Source of the DNA: a bacterium
GTDB taxonomy: Bacteria > Bacillota > Clostridia > Lachnospirales > Lachnospiraceae
Length of the DNA: 54,751 nt
Direction of reading: 5' to 3'
Assembly: GCA_023667365.1 (NCBI GenBank)
Contig: JAMPAG010000011.1
Location: 1-54,751 of the forward strand
Of the stretch, positions 7,717 through 17,477 are shown one piece after another. The notes under the pieces were generated by a model. The model did no database searches and was not told the DNA's origin. It saw only the letters and a list, made by a program, of their open reading frames with translations. Made by a program: the position numbers and the translations under genes. The first letter of the stretch is position 1. The number at the start of each line of letters is the position of its first letter.

Positions 7717-10103
7717 TGAATGAAAAAGTATATCAAATATTAGAATTTCATAAGATCCTTCACATGCTGGAAGAAAAAGCGGACAGCGCGCCCGCGAAGG
7801 AGCTGTGCAGAAAGCTTCGTCCGGGCGCCGACCTTACGGAGATCACCAAAGCACAGGAAAACACCGCCGACGCGCTGACGAGACTGTTCCGTCAGGACCG
7901 CATCTCGTTTGCAGGCTGTGCGGAAATCCGCCCCGTCTGCCGCGCGCTTGAAATCGGCAGTGCCCTTTCCGCCGCCGAACTGATCCGCGTTGCCGACCTG
8001 TTAGAATGCTCCCAGCGCGTTTATGCTTACGGCAATCCCGATGCGAAAGACGCCGAGCCGGACTGCCTGACGCCGTATTTTGAACAGCTTACCCTGCTGC
8101 CCGACTTAAACAGGGAAATCCGGCGCTGCATCATTTCCGCTGAGGAGATCGCAGACGACGCTTCCGCAAAGCTTTCTTCCATCCGCAGGAGTATTCTCTC
8201 GATCAACGACAAGATTCACGACAAACTGGCCGGCTATGTCAACGCTTCGCTGCGTTCCTATTTACAGGATGCCGTCGTCACCATGCGCGATAACCGCTAC
8301 TGCATCCCGGTCAAAGCCGAATACCGGAATCAGGTTGCCGGCATCGTCCACGACCAATCCTCCACAGGCTCCACGCTGTTTATCGAGCCTGCCGCCATTG
8401 TCGAATACAACAACAAAATCCGTCAGTTGGAGATCGAGGAGCAGGAAGAGATTGCCGCCATTTTGAGAGCGCTCTCCGAGCGTGCGGCACAGCACACCGC
8501 AGCGATCGCGCATAATGCAAAACTCCTGACAAAGCTGGATTTTATTTTTGCCAAAGCGGCGCTTGCCATGGATATGAACGCGACCATGCCGATCTTTAAC
8601 GCGGACCGCATCATTGACATCCGCAAAGGACGCCACCCGCTGCTTGACCGCAGACAGGTCGTTCCGATCGACGTGCGGCTCGGCGAGGAGTTTGACCTGC
8701 TCATTGTCACGGGACCGAACACAGGCGGCAAAACCGTATCGCTAAAAACCGTCGGGCTTTTGACCTTAATGGGACAGGCGGGACTGCATATTCCCGCCGC
8801 GGACCGCTCCCGGCTCGGCATCTTCAAAGAAGTCTTTGCGGACATCGGCGACGAACAGAGCATTGAGCAGAGTCTTTCTACTTTTTCCGCCCATATGACA
8901 AACATTGTGACAATCTTAAAACACGCGGACGCCGATTCGCTCTGCTTATTTGACGAACTCGGCGCAGGCACCGATCCGACCGAGGGTGCGGCGCTTGCCA
9001 TCGCCATTCTTACCTACCTGCACGACCGCGGGATTCGTTCCATGGCGACCACACATTACAGCGAGCTGAAACTCTTTGCGCTTTCGACAGACTATGTCGA
9101 AAACGCCTGCTGTGAATTTGACGTGAAATCCCTGCGCCCGACCTACCGGCTTTTGATCGGGCTCCCCGGAAAGAGCAATGCCTTTGCGATCTCCAAGCGG
9201 CTTGGTCTTTCCGATGAGATCATCGAGTCCGCCAAGACGCACATCAGCAAAGACGCGGAAAGCTTTGAGGACGTCATCGCCAATCTGGAAAAGCGCCGGA
9301 TCGAAATGGAGCGCCAGCAGCTGGAGATCGACCAATATAAGCGGGAAACGCAGTCCGTCAAAGACCAGTTGAAGGCAAAGCAGGATAAGCTTGATACCTC
9401 CCGCGATAAGATCCTGCGAGAGGCAAACGAGGAAGCGCGCGAAATCCTTCAGGAGGCAAAAGCGATCGCCGACGAAGCGATCCGCAAATTCCAGCGTCTT
9501 GACGCTTCCGCGGACGAAATGCGCGAATTGGAGGCATCCCGCCAAAAACTGAACAGCAGGATCAGCGAGAAGAACGCGAAGCTTTCCATTCCCTCTGCCA
9601 AACCGGAACACCACGCCAAGATCAAGGCGGCGGACTTAAAGCCGGGGGACAGCGTCAAGATCGTATCCATGGGCTTAACGGGCACCGTGAATACCCGCCC
9701 CGACGCATCGGGAAATCTGTTCGTCATGTGCGGGATCATGCGCACAAAGACAAACGTAAAAGACCTTGTTCTGTTACAGGATCAAGATGACGCGACGCGC
9801 CTTGCTCCCTCGAAAAAAACAGGTACGGGCAGCAGCATGAAACTGAGCAAGTCCATGCACATTTCCACCGAAATCAACCTGCTTGGCAAAACCGTGGATG
9901 AGGCGATCGCCGAGCTGGATAAATATTTGGACGACGCTTATCTCTCCCATGTGCCGAGCGTGCGCATCGTGCACGGCAAGGGAACCGGCGCGCTCAGAAG
10001 CGCCATTCATCAGCACCTAAAACGCCTGAAATATATCGACTCCTACCGCCTCGGCGAATTCGGCGAGGGCGACTCCGGCGTCACAATCGCAACGTTCCAT
10101 TAA
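7716..10103 (+). CDS. mutS2: Endonuclease MutS2
   Basis: The protein has 795 residues, the usual MutS2 length. The start MNEKVYQILEFHKIL matches the conserved N-terminus, so the ATG is secure although it lacks an SD. Visible elements are the ATPase Walker A GPNTGGKT (about 333), Walker B LCLFDELGAGTDPTEG (about 405-420), THYSELK, a long coiled coil (about 500-620), a KOW-like segment (LKPGDSVKIVSMGLTG) and the C-terminal Smr nuclease domain (about 715-795, INLLGKTVDEA...VRIVHGKGTGALR). MutS2 suppresses recombination or acts on collided ribosomes in Firmicutes. The response regulator gene follows after 14 bp, so they probably share a transcript. Confidence 0.96.
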   Translation: MNEKVYQILEFHKILHMLEEKADSAPAKELCRKLRPGADLTEITKAQENTADALTRLFRQDRISFAGCAEIRPVCRALEIGSALSAAELIRVADLLECSQRVYAYGNPDAKDAEPDCLTPYFEQLTLLPDLNREIRRCIISAEEIADDASAKLSSIRRSILSINDKIHDKLAGYVNASLRSYLQDAVVTMRDNRYCIPVKAEYRNQVAGIVHDQSSTGSTLFIEPAAIVEYNNKIRQLEIEEQEEIAAILRALSERAAQHTAAIAHNAKLLTKLDFIFAKAALAMDMNATMPIFNADRIIDIRKGRHPLLDRRQVVPIDVRLGEEFDLLIVTGPNTGGKTVSLKTVGLLTLMGQAGLHIPAADRSRLGIFKEVFADIGDEQSIEQSLSTFSAHMTNIVTILKHADADSLCLFDELGAGTDPTEGAALAIAILTYLHDRGIRSMATTHYSELKLFALSTDYVENACCEFDVKSLRPTYRLLIGLPGKSNAFAISKRLGLSDEIIESAKTHISKDAESFEDVIANLEKRRIEMERQQLEIDQYKRETQSVKDQLKAKQDKLDTSRDKILREANEEAREILQEAKAIADEAIRKFQRLDASADEMRELEASRQKLNSRISEKNAKLSIPSAKPEHHAKIKAADLKPGDSVKIVSMGLTGTVNTRPDASGNLFVMCGIMRTKTNVKDLVLLQDQDDATRLAPSKKTGTGSSMKLSKSMHISTEINLLGKTVDEAIAELDKYLDDAYLSHVPSVRIVHGKGTGALRSAIHQHLKRLKYIDSYRLGEFGEGDSGVTIATFH

Positions 10104-10117
10104 AAGGAGGACTCCAC

Positions 10118-10816
10118 ATGGTAAACAAGCAGAAAATTCTGATCGTGGACGATGACAATAATATCGCGGAGCTGATCTCGCTCTACCTGACAAAAGAATG
10201 CTTTGAAACCCAGATTGTAAACGACGGCGAATCCGCCCTCACCGCCTTCGAGTCCTTCAAGCCGAATCTGATCCTGCTCGACTTAATGCTCCCCGGCATC
10301 GACGGCTATCAGGTATGCCGCGAGATCCGCGCGCACGCCCAGACGCCGATCATCATGCTTTCCGCAAAGGGAGAAATTTTCGATAAAGTGCTGGGCTTAG
10401 AACTCGGCGCGGACGATTACATGGAAAAACCGTTTGACACAAAAGAGCTCGTCGCGCGCGTCAAAGCGGTCCTGCGCCGTTATACCCCTGCGCCGGGCGC
10501 CGCTGTGGAAAAGGATGTAGACAAGGTGGAATACCCCGACCTCGTCATCAACCGCACGAACTATTCCGTCATCTATAACGGCCACCGCGTGGACATGCCC
10601 CCGAAGGAGCTGGAGCTTCTTTATTTTCTTGCCGCCTCACCGAACCATGTCTTTACGAGGGAACAGCTTTTAGATCAGATCTGGGGCTACGAATACATTG
10701 GCGATACGCGGACCGTGGACGTCCATATCAAGCGTCTGCGCGAAAAAATCAAGGATAACGACCACTGGCGGATCGCCACAATCTGGAGCATCGGTTATAA
10801 GTTTGAAGTCCGCTGA
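10118..10816 (+). CDS. OmpR/PhoB-family response regulator
   Basis: The 232-residue protein has a receiver domain (1-120) with acidic residues DDD at 11-13, phospho-acceptor Asp55 in LILLDLMLPG, Thr/Ser at MLSAKG and Lys in EKPF. A winged-helix DNA-binding domain follows (about 135-230, ELELLYFLAASPNHVFTREQ, RTVDVHIKRLREKI). The SD AAGGAGG is strong. The partner kinase gene starts 25 bp downstream, so phosphotransfer between the two is expected. The stimulus and target genes cannot be told from the sequence. Confidence 0.93.
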   Translation: MVNKQKILIVDDDNNIAELISLYLTKECFETQIVNDGESALTAFESFKPNLILLDLMLPGIDGYQVCREIRAHAQTPIIMLSAKGEIFDKVLGLELGADDYMEKPFDTKELVARVKAVLRRYTPAPGAAVEKDVDKVEYPDLVINRTNYSVIYNGHRVDMPPKELELLYFLAASPNHVFTREQLLDQIWGYEYIGDTRTVDVHIKRLREKIKDNDHWRIATIWSIGYKFEVR

Positions 10817-10841
10817 CACACTTTTTGAAGGATGATCATAC

Positions 10842-12266
10842 ATGAAACGCACACTCTATTGGAAATTCCTGCTTGCCTATCTGATCTTTGCTTTTTTCGG
10901 TTTCTTTGTCGTCGCAAATTTCGTTTCCGGCATGACGTTAGACCACCTGAAAAAAGAACGGGCGGAGTCCCTCTATCAGGAGGCGCTCCTGATCGCAAAC
11001 ACCTACGCATCCGAGCTTTACGATAACCGTATTTCCTTAGAAACCGCCAAAAACCAATTAGACGCGCTTGACCTGTATCTCTCCTCCACGATCTGGATCA
11101 TGAACCCGTCGGGCAGAATCCTTGTGGATTCCAGGAATCCGATCGACGTGGATAACCAGATTGTCGTGGAAGCGTTTGACCCGACCGTGACCGGAAGCAC
11201 TTACTACACCACCGGCACGTTTTTCGGCATGTTTGAGGAAGACATGCTGAGCGTTTTTGCGCCGATTACTTCCGATTATAAAGTAAAGGGCTACGTCGTC
11301 ATTCTTTCCCCCATGAGCTCGATCGAGCAGGAGCGTAACAGCCTCTTAAACATTTCCTATCTGCTGCTGGTGATTCTGTTTCTGCTGTCGCTGATCATTC
11401 TTATTTTTTTCACGGAAATCGTTTATCTCCCGCTGCGCAGGATCACACGGGCGACCGAACAGTACGCGGGCGGCAATTTACGCTATCAGCTCACGGTGGA
11501 CAGTGAGGACGAGATCGGCTACCTTGCCGCTTCGCTCTCTTATATGGCGGAGGCGCTCGCGCAGGGCGGCGAAAACCAGAAAAAGCTCGTCGCCAATATC
11601 TCGCACGACTTCCGTTCCCCCTTAACCTCCATCAGCGGCTATGTGCAGGCGATGCTCGACGGCACGATCCCTCCTGAACTGCATGAAAAATATCTGCAAA
11701 TCGTCTTAAACGAAACGGAACGCCTGACAAAACTGACGAATAATCTTTTAACCTTAAACAATCTGAATACGGAAGGCATGGTTCTGGAAAAAAGCACGTT
11801 CGACATCAACCGCGTCATCAAAAACACCGTCGCGACCTTCGAGGGTACCTGCCGCGAACGCCAGCTCGTCATTGATCTCGTGCTGACCGGCGATAACATG
11901 CTCGTCACGGCGGATATGGGCAAGATCCAGCAGGTGCTCTATAACCTGCTCGATAACGCCATCAAATTTTCCCATCACGATTCCCATATTAAGATCGAGA
12001 CGACGCAGAAACACAATAAAGTCTTTATTTCCGTCAAAGACAACGGGATCGGCATCCTCAAGGATAGTCTGAAATTCATCTGGGACCGCTTCTACAAGAC
12101 CGACTTATCGCGCGGCAAGGATAAAAAAGGAACCGGTCTCGGACTTTCCATCACGAAAGAAATCATCCGCGCACACGGCGAAAACATCAACGTCATCAGC
12201 ACCGAGGGCGTCGGAAGCGAGTTCATTTTTTCTCTTCCCTGCGTGGACACGGATGAATACGAATGA
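10842..12266 (+). CDS. Sensor histidine kinase (HAMP, HisKA, HATPase_c)
   Basis: The 474-residue kinase has membrane segments at about 7-28 and 168-192 enclosing an extracellular sensor of about 140 residues, then a HAMP domain (RRITRATEQYAGGNL...DEIGYLAASLSYM), the H box NISHDFRSPLTSISGY (His near 255), the N box QVLYNLLDNAIKFSH, and the G boxes DNGIGI and KGTGLGLSI. It would autophosphorylate and pass phosphate to the regulator encoded just upstream. The gene order regulator-kinase and the 25-bp gap indicate one operon. A hairpin terminator follows at 12280. Confidence 0.93.
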   Translation: MKRTLYWKFLLAYLIFAFFGFFVVANFVSGMTLDHLKKERAESLYQEALLIANTYASELYDNRISLETAKNQLDALDLYLSSTIWIMNPSGRILVDSRNPIDVDNQIVVEAFDPTVTGSTYYTTGTFFGMFEEDMLSVFAPITSDYKVKGYVVILSPMSSIEQERNSLLNISYLLLVILFLLSLIILIFFTEIVYLPLRRITRATEQYAGGNLRYQLTVDSEDEIGYLAASLSYMAEALAQGGENQKKLVANISHDFRSPLTSISGYVQAMLDGTIPPELHEKYLQIVLNETERLTKLTNNLLTLNNLNTEGMVLEKSTFDINRVIKNTVATFEGTCRERQLVIDLVLTGDNMLVTADMGKIQQVLYNLLDNAIKFSHHDSHIKIETTQKHNKVFISVKDNGIGILKDSLKFIWDRFYKTDLSRGKDKKGTGLGLSITKEIIRAHGENINVISTEGVGSEFIFSLPCVDTDEYE

Positions 12267-12279
12267 CAATATATGCCCC

Positions 12280-12312
12280 AAAAAGCGCAAATTGTGCCAA
12301 CCCGCTTTTTTT
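12280..12312 (+). terminator. Terminator after the two-component operon
   Basis: Arms AAAAAGCG (12280-12287) and CGCTTTTT (12303-12310) with a 15-base loop, ending in a T run. Confidence 0.65.
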
Positions 12313-12400
12313 CGACCGCTCTCGACAGTATAGTGGAAATGCAGTCATTTCATCAATACTTATTACGACAAAAAAATAAGATAAAGCGAGGTGCAGAATT

Positions 12401-14401
12401 GTGTTAAAGACAATCAAGGGCAGACTTACGGTCAGCGTCATCGCGATCGTCGTCGCAAGTATTCTTCTGACGACAGTGGGAATCATTATTGTTGCAGGCA
12501 ATCGCATGATCGATGATCAGGCGGATGCGTTGCAATTAAATGCGGACAAGTACGCCGAAGAAATCAACACATGGATTGAAAATGAAAAGATGCTTGCGGC
12601 GGGGACCGCGAACAGCATACAGGCGATCGGAAACACGGACACCGACATGGTCCAGTCCGTCGTTGACGTTCACGCCTCCGGCAGATCGGAACTCTTAAAC
12701 CTTTACTGCGGAACGGCGGACAGCCGTTTTCTCCAATCTAACCGGGAGGCCGGTATTCCGGACGGATACGATCCGGTCGCGCGCGGCTGGTACCAGCAGG
12801 CGGCAGAAGCGGGGGACGTCATCGTGACCGATCCTTATTGGGATGTGCTCACCAATCAGATGTGTACCACGATCGCCGCACCCGTTTACATTAACGGCGA
12901 GCTTGCGGGCGTTATCGGCTTAGACGTCACACTCGGAACCGTCACGGACCTGACGGGAAGCATTAACTATGCCAACGGCGTGTACGGCTTTTTGGTAGAC
13001 AGCAGCGGACACTATGTCGCGCATCAGAATAAGGCGTATGAACCGACGGAGGACACCGCCATCGCGGTAACGGACATTCTGCCGGGACTTCAAAATCTCA
13101 TCAGCGGCTCCGGCAGCAGCGTGGAAAAACTGACTGACTATGACGGCAGTTCATGCTACTTCGCCGTATCCCTGATCTCAGGGAGCGGCTGGAAGCTTGG
13201 CGTCGTTGTCCCTGCCGCTAACATCGTCGGCTCCCTCGTCACCATGATCTTAGTCGCCGCCGTGATTGCGCTTGTGATTATTGCTTTCGTGACCGTCTTC
13301 ATGGCGGGGCTGATCGGAAAAATGCTGGCTCCGGTACAGATGCTCAAACAATTCGCCTCCGGTGATTTCTCCGAAAATTCCGCCATCGACAAGAGTATTC
13401 CGAGCGAATATAAGAGTGAAACAGAGCAGATTCGGACTGCAACGGCGGAAGTGAAGCAGCAGATCCGAAGTATCATCTTAAATACCAAACAGGAGGCTGG
13501 AAATATCAGCACGATCGCCGAGTCCACCTCCGCGAAAATGTCTGTCTTAAATGAGGACATTTCCGGCATTTCCGAGCTGGTAAACAGCGTGACGGATCAG
13601 ACGTCGCAGGCACAGGAACTGACGCAGCGGATCAAAAACAACGGTCAGGAGCTGGGCTCCGCCATCGAAGGCGTCGCCAAAAAGGCGGAGGAAGCAGCCG
13701 AGCAGTCCGGCAGGATCATGGAACGCGCCGGAAAACAGCATGAGGCCTCCAAGCATTCCGCAGACGAGGCAGTCGCGCTGTATCAGGCGACAAGAGGCGA
13801 TCTGGAACAGGCAATTGCAGACAGCCAGCGCGTGCAGGAGATCGACACCCTGACAGAAGAAATCCTCTCCATCAGCTCGCAGACCAATCTTCTGGCATTA
13901 AACGCCTCCATCGAAGCGGCAAGGGCAGGCGACGCAGGAAAGGGCTTCGCGGTCGTTGCGGACGAGATCCGGCAGCTCGCGGACAATTCCAAGCAGGCGG
14001 TGGATAAAATCCGGAAAGTCACGGAAGGCGTGGTAGCGAACGTCGCGTTTCTCTCTGAAAGCTCCGGCAAGCTTCTGTCGTTCATGAACGGAAAGGTCAT
14101 GGAGGACTACAAAGGCATGACAGAGCTCGCGGAAGTATATCAGAAAGACGCCGCGTTCTATAACAATATTTCCTCCGAGCTGGGCGCATCCTCAAGAGAA
14201 ATGAACGCCAGCATGACGGATATTAACGAATCCATCGCCGCGATTACGGATCTCATGAGCGAGATTACAGATTTTGTTGCCCGGATGGAACAGTCCGCAG
14301 AGGATTCGGGCGAAAACTCCGAGGCAGTCGTAAAGCAAATGGAAGAATTGTTCCGGCTCAGCGAGCTTTTGAACCGGACGGTCGCTTCCTTTAAGGTTTA
14401 A
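12401..14401 (+). CDS. Methyl-accepting chemotaxis protein with dCache sensor
   Basis: The start is GTG at 12401, preceded by GCGAGGTG; it puts the first membrane helix (10-33) at the right distance. The 666-residue protein has an extracellular dCache domain (about 35-265), a second membrane helix (about 277-305), a short HAMP-like linker and a cytoplasmic signalling rod whose hairpin tip contains [19 protein letters not shown]. In the sensor, [12 protein letters not shown] followed by YWD and GVIGLDVTL fits the dCache amino-acid binding pattern (Y, R, WY, Y, D), so an amino-acid ligand is likely. The rod should bind CheA/CheW, but no che or fla gene is in the window; instead a GHKL kinase follows after 14 bp. 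Confidence 0.93.
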   Translation: MLKTIKGRLTVSVIAIVVASILLTTVGIIIVAGNRMIDDQADALQLNADKYAEEINTWIENEKMLAAGTANSIQAIGNTDTDMVQSVVDVHASGRSELLNLYCGTADSRFLQSNREAGIPDGYDPVARGWYQQAAEAGDVIVTDPYWDVLTNQMCTTIAAPVYINGELAGVIGLDVTLGTVTDLTGSINYANGVYGFLVDSSGHYVAHQNKAYEPTEDTAIAVTDILPGLQNLISGSGSSVEKLTDYDGSSCYFAVSLISGSGWKLGVVVPAANIVGSLVTMILVAAVIALVIIAFVTVFMAGLIGKMLAPVQMLKQFASGDFSENSAIDKSIPSEYKSETEQIRTATAEVKQQIRSIILNTKQEAGNISTIAESTSAKMSVLNEDISGISELVNSVTDQTSQAQELTQRIKNNGQELGSAIEGVAKKAEEAAEQSGRIMERAGKQHEASKHSADEAVALYQATRGDLEQAIADSQRVQEIDTLTEEILSISSQTNLLALNASIEAARAGDAGKGFAVVADEIRQLADNSKQAVDKIRKVTEGVVANVAFLSESSGKLLSFMNGKVMEDYKGMTELAEVYQKDAAFYNNISSELGASSREMNASMTDINESIAAITDLMSEITDFVARMEQSAEDSGENSEAVVKQMEELFRLSELLNRTVASFKV

Positions 14402-14415
14402 GAGAGGAAAAAACT

Positions 14416-15729
14416 ATGTTAGGAGGCTCCGTATCCATCGCATTGATTCGGTTCGTCATCAGCCTTGCAGGGGTTATCGTTTTATTTTCCCTCATGAGCG
14501 AATCGCGCTACGGTTCCAAAAAAACCGCGGTCTATTATGGCTGTTTTGGCGCAGCTCTCATTGCCGGGGCATGTGTCTGGTATGTGCTGGATTGGCAGAG
14601 CTGCGTCAAGATGGTGGCGTTCGTCATGTATATGTGCTTTGCTGCTTTTGCCCTCTGCATGAGCAGCGATCCCATTTATCTGTCCATTTATAAACTGGCG
14701 CTCACCTTTTACCTGCTGGCGGTCTTTTTGATCAGCGGCATTGAGGTTTCCGTTATCTTCTTTAACAGAAACGTATGGGCGGACATCGTGACGCGCATTC
14801 TGCTGATCGCTCTCATGGCGCTCTTTATTGACAAAAAGGTAAAGGCCTCCATCCGCGGTTTTGGCTACTATGTGGAACATGAAGTGGATCGTTTCAGCCT
14901 TACTGTCATGATCCTCAGTATCCTTTTCGGCATTAGTTTTATCTTAAATCCCAATTATAAGGAACAGACGCCGTATCGTCTGTTTCAGGTTTTTATGAAC
15001 TTCTTTCTGATCGGCGCCCTGCAGCTCCTCATCTTTCGCCTTTATCTGCACACCGGAAAGGAAAAAGAGTACCAGAAGGAGAACCAGTTCTTCCAGATGA
15101 ATCAACGGCTTCTGGAACGGAATATGGAGCTTCTGGAAGAATCTGCGGAATCCAGCAGGCGGATCCGCCATGACGTCCGACACCATAATGCAGTCATCGC
15201 AGAATATGCGCGCCGCGGACAAAACAAAGAGCTGCTGCAATATCTGAACGAATACCTGAACGAGATCGACTGCGGCGTCACCGAGACCATCTGCGCGAAT
15301 ATCGCAGTCAACAATCTCCTCTCATCCTATACGGAACGCGCCAAAAAAGAACAGATCGCCGTCACGCTCGACGTAAAACTCGAAAAGAATCTGGCGATCC
15401 CCAATATCGACCTGGTCACGATTTTGGCAAATGCCTATGAAAACGCGATTTACGGCTGTATGGAGGTAAAAAAGCACGCAAGAGAGCGGGAATGCTCCAT
15501 CCATCTGATGATACGGAAAAAGCTCGGCAAACTGGTCATCTATTGCAGTAATACCTGTATGGCGGAGATCGAACTGAAAAAAGGACGGCCAAACCCCGAA
15601 GCGACAGGCGGGATCGGCGTATGGAGCATTATCAAGACCGCGGAAAAATACGGCGGCGAATATGATTTTAAGAATGATAACGGGCTCTTTATCTTCCGTC
15701 TGATCATGAACATTCCGATAGACTCTTAA
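14416..15729 (+). CDS. GHKL (AgrC-like) membrane sensor histidine kinase
   Basis: The 437-residue protein begins with six or seven hydrophobic helices (residues 5-215), followed by a coiled stretch (ENQFFQMNQRLLERNMELLEE) and a kinase core of the HPK10/AgrC type. The H box is RRIRHDVRHHNAVI (His near 252), the N box LANAYENAIYGC and the G box ATGGIGVWSI. Such kinases usually sense peptides or membrane states and feed LytTR regulators, and one is encoded 47 bp downstream. The gene is tightly coupled to the chemoreceptor upstream (SD GAGAGG in the gap). Confidence 0.9.
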   Translation: MLGGSVSIALIRFVISLAGVIVLFSLMSESRYGSKKTAVYYGCFGAALIAGACVWYVLDWQSCVKMVAFVMYMCFAAFALCMSSDPIYLSIYKLALTFYLLAVFLISGIEVSVIFFNRNVWADIVTRILLIALMALFIDKKVKASIRGFGYYVEHEVDRFSLTVMILSILFGISFILNPNYKEQTPYRLFQVFMNFFLIGALQLLIFRLYLHTGKEKEYQKENQFFQMNQRLLERNMELLEESAESSRRIRHDVRHHNAVIAEYARRGQNKELLQYLNEYLNEIDCGVTETICANIAVNNLLSSYTERAKKEQIAVTLDVKLEKNLAIPNIDLVTILANAYENAIYGCMEVKKHARERECSIHLMIRKKLGKLVIYCSNTCMAEIELKKGRPNPEATGGIGVWSIIKTAEKYGGEYDFKNDNGLFIFRLIMNIPIDS

Positions 15730-15776
15730 ATTATAAAAAAAGTTCCATCCTATCAAAAGAAAGAGGAGTACCGCGT

Positions 15777-16508
15777 ATGTATCAGATCGCACTCTGCGAT
15801 GATGAAACGGCAGATTTACACAAAACAGAACAAATGCTCGACGCTTACAGAAACCAACACCCCGAAATCTCCTTTAAGACTACCTGTTTTGAGACGGCGG
15901 ATGCGCTGCTTTGTCAGATCCGTGAAAAAGGATATGCACCGGATCTGATCTTTTTGGATATTTATCTGCCCCAGAAGCTGGGAACCGACGCTGCAAGAGA
16001 GCTGCGCGATATGGGAAACAAGGGAAAGATCATTTTTGTGACCACATCAAAGGAGCACGCCCTGGACGCATGGGGCCTGGAGGCTGCGCACTACTTAATA
16101 AAACCGCTGACCGAGGAACTGCTGTTTCCGACATTGGACCGCTTTCTGACAGATACCGAGGAGGCGCGAAAAAAATATGTGCTCCTGCGGATCGATGGCA
16201 AGATCCGGCGTATCGCGGTAAATGAGATCGTCTGCTGCGAAGCGCAGGGTAAAACGCAATATCTGCATTTCACGGACGGCACCTGTTCCCAGCTCCGTAT
16301 CACCATGACGGAGCTCTATGAAATGCTGGCTCCCTGCCATGAATTCGCAAGGGTCGGCATCTCCTATATCGTCAATTTAGAACATGTCGAAAGTTTGAGC
16401 CGGCAGGAGCTGCAAATGGATAACGGCATCAAAATTTATCCGCCCAGAGGCTCCTATCCGCTTTTAAGGGAGCGCTATTTCAGTTACTACTGTGATGAGG
16501 AAAATTGA
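15777..16508 (+). CDS. LytTR-family response regulator (AgrA-like)
   Basis: The 243-residue protein has a receiver domain (1-120) with DDE at 8-10, phospho-acceptor Asp61 in LIFLDIYLPQ, and KP in YLIKPLTEE. A LytTR DNA-binding domain occupies about 145-240 (VNEIVCCEAQGKTQYLHF...HEFARVGISYIVNLEHVESL). It is the natural partner of the AgrC-like kinase just upstream. LytTR proteins bind paired direct repeats in promoters; I did not find an obvious pair in front of the operon. The SD is AGAGGAG, and a terminator follows directly. Confidence 0.92.
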   Translation: MYQIALCDDETADLHKTEQMLDAYRNQHPEISFKTTCFETADALLCQIREKGYAPDLIFLDIYLPQKLGTDAARELRDMGNKGKIIFVTTSKEHALDAWGLEAAHYLIKPLTEELLFPTLDRFLTDTEEARKKYVLLRIDGKIRRIAVNEIVCCEAQGKTQYLHFTDGTCSQLRITMTELYEMLAPCHEFARVGISYIVNLEHVESLSRQELQMDNGIKIYPPRGSYPLLRERYFSYYCDEEN

Positions 16509-16509
16509 C

Positions 16510-16553
16510 AAAAGGTTATCCCGCGGCCGCGCCGTCAGGATAACCTTTTTTGT
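16510..16553. terminator. Bidirectional terminator between convergent genes
   Basis: Arms AAAAGGTTATCC (16510-16521) and GGATAACCTTTT (16538-16549), with T runs on both strands. It serves the LytTR regulator on the plus strand and overlaps the stop codon of the amidase gene on the minus strand. Confidence 0.85.
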
Positions 16554-17389
16554 TTTTGATTAAGATACTGCATGACACCAAGATGGATCTGGAACGCAAC
16601 GCGGTCCTGATAGTCTTTTGTCATAAGCAGCGCCGCCTCCTCCGGATTCGAAAGAAACCCGCATTCCACAATAACGATGGGGACGGACGTTTTTTTGAGC
16701 AGATAATAACTGTCATTCGCTTTCGCTTTGCGCCCGTTTTCGGGATCAAGAGACAGGCAGAGCTGATCCTGGATGATCTCGGCAAGCTCCTTCCCCTCCG
16801 CGCTCGTCGTATAATAAAATGTCTGCGCACCGCGCACATACGCTTCATGGTAGCTGTTTTGGTGGATGCTGACAACCAGCACGGGGGACGCCCGTTCAAT
16901 GATCTCGATCCTGCGGCGTAAGTCCGCCGCCTTTTTATTGCTGTCGCTCTCGACGTAGAGACCGTCGTCCGTCTCCCGCGTCATAATGACCGTAATACCC
17001 TCCGCTTCCAGATAACTTTTGAGTTTATAGGCGATCGCCAGATTGATGTCCTTTTCGTATGTCACATTGTCAACGGCAATCTTTCCGCTGTCCCTGCCCC
17101 CATGTCCGGCATCAATCACGATCACCATATCCGATGCTTCCGCTGCCGCCTCCTCCGCCTGCGCCGCTTCCGTTTCTTTTTTTTCAAGCGCCGTTACGAC
17201 TGCTGCCACAGAGAGCAATGCGAGTCCCGCCGCCACGACCGCAGCATCGGTCCGCATGTGCCTGATCCGCCGCAGAAAGGACTGACGCAGCCGTCCTGTA
17301 TAAGACGTCCGCAGAAAAAACCGACGACGCTCCGCCTGAGACGCCCGCCCGCCGCCTGAACCCGATCCGCTTTCCCCTTTTCCCGTCAT
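16535..17389 (-). CDS. cwlD: N-acetylmuramoyl-L-alanine amidase (Amidase_3, CwlD-like)
   Basis: The 284-residue protein has a basic N-terminus, one membrane anchor (about 48-68), an Ala/Glu linker and an Amidase_3 domain (about 88-275). The zinc ligands are visible: His in VIDAGHGG, Glu in TYEKDINLA and His in VVSIHQNS; the catalytic Glu is in VECGFLSN. It cuts the amide bond between muramic acid and the stem peptide. The size and domain layout fit CwlD, which makes muramic delta-lactam in the spore cortex, but a vegetative amidase is possible. The neighbouring minus-strand gene encodes another cell-wall-type enzyme. Confidence 0.88.
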   Translation of the reverse strand: MTGKGESGSGSGGGRASQAERRRFFLRTSYTGRLRQSFLRRIRHMRTDAAVVAAGLALLSVAAVVTALEKKETEAAQAEEAAAEASDMVIVIDAGHGGRDSGKIAVDNVTYEKDINLAIAYKLKSYLEAEGITVIMTRETDDGLYVESDSNKKAADLRRRIEIIERASPVLVVSIHQNSYHEAYVRGAQTFYYTTSAEGKELAEIIQDQLCLSLDPENGRKAKANDSYYLLKKTSVPIVIVECGFLSNPEEAALLMTKDYQDRVAFQIHLGVMQYLNQKQKRLS

Positions 17390-17477
17390 GCTTTTTACCT
17401 GTCCGGTTTTCTCTCATAACAGGATATGAAAAAAGTCGGGATCTCATAACAAAAATCTTTCTTATGCCATGGTGATA

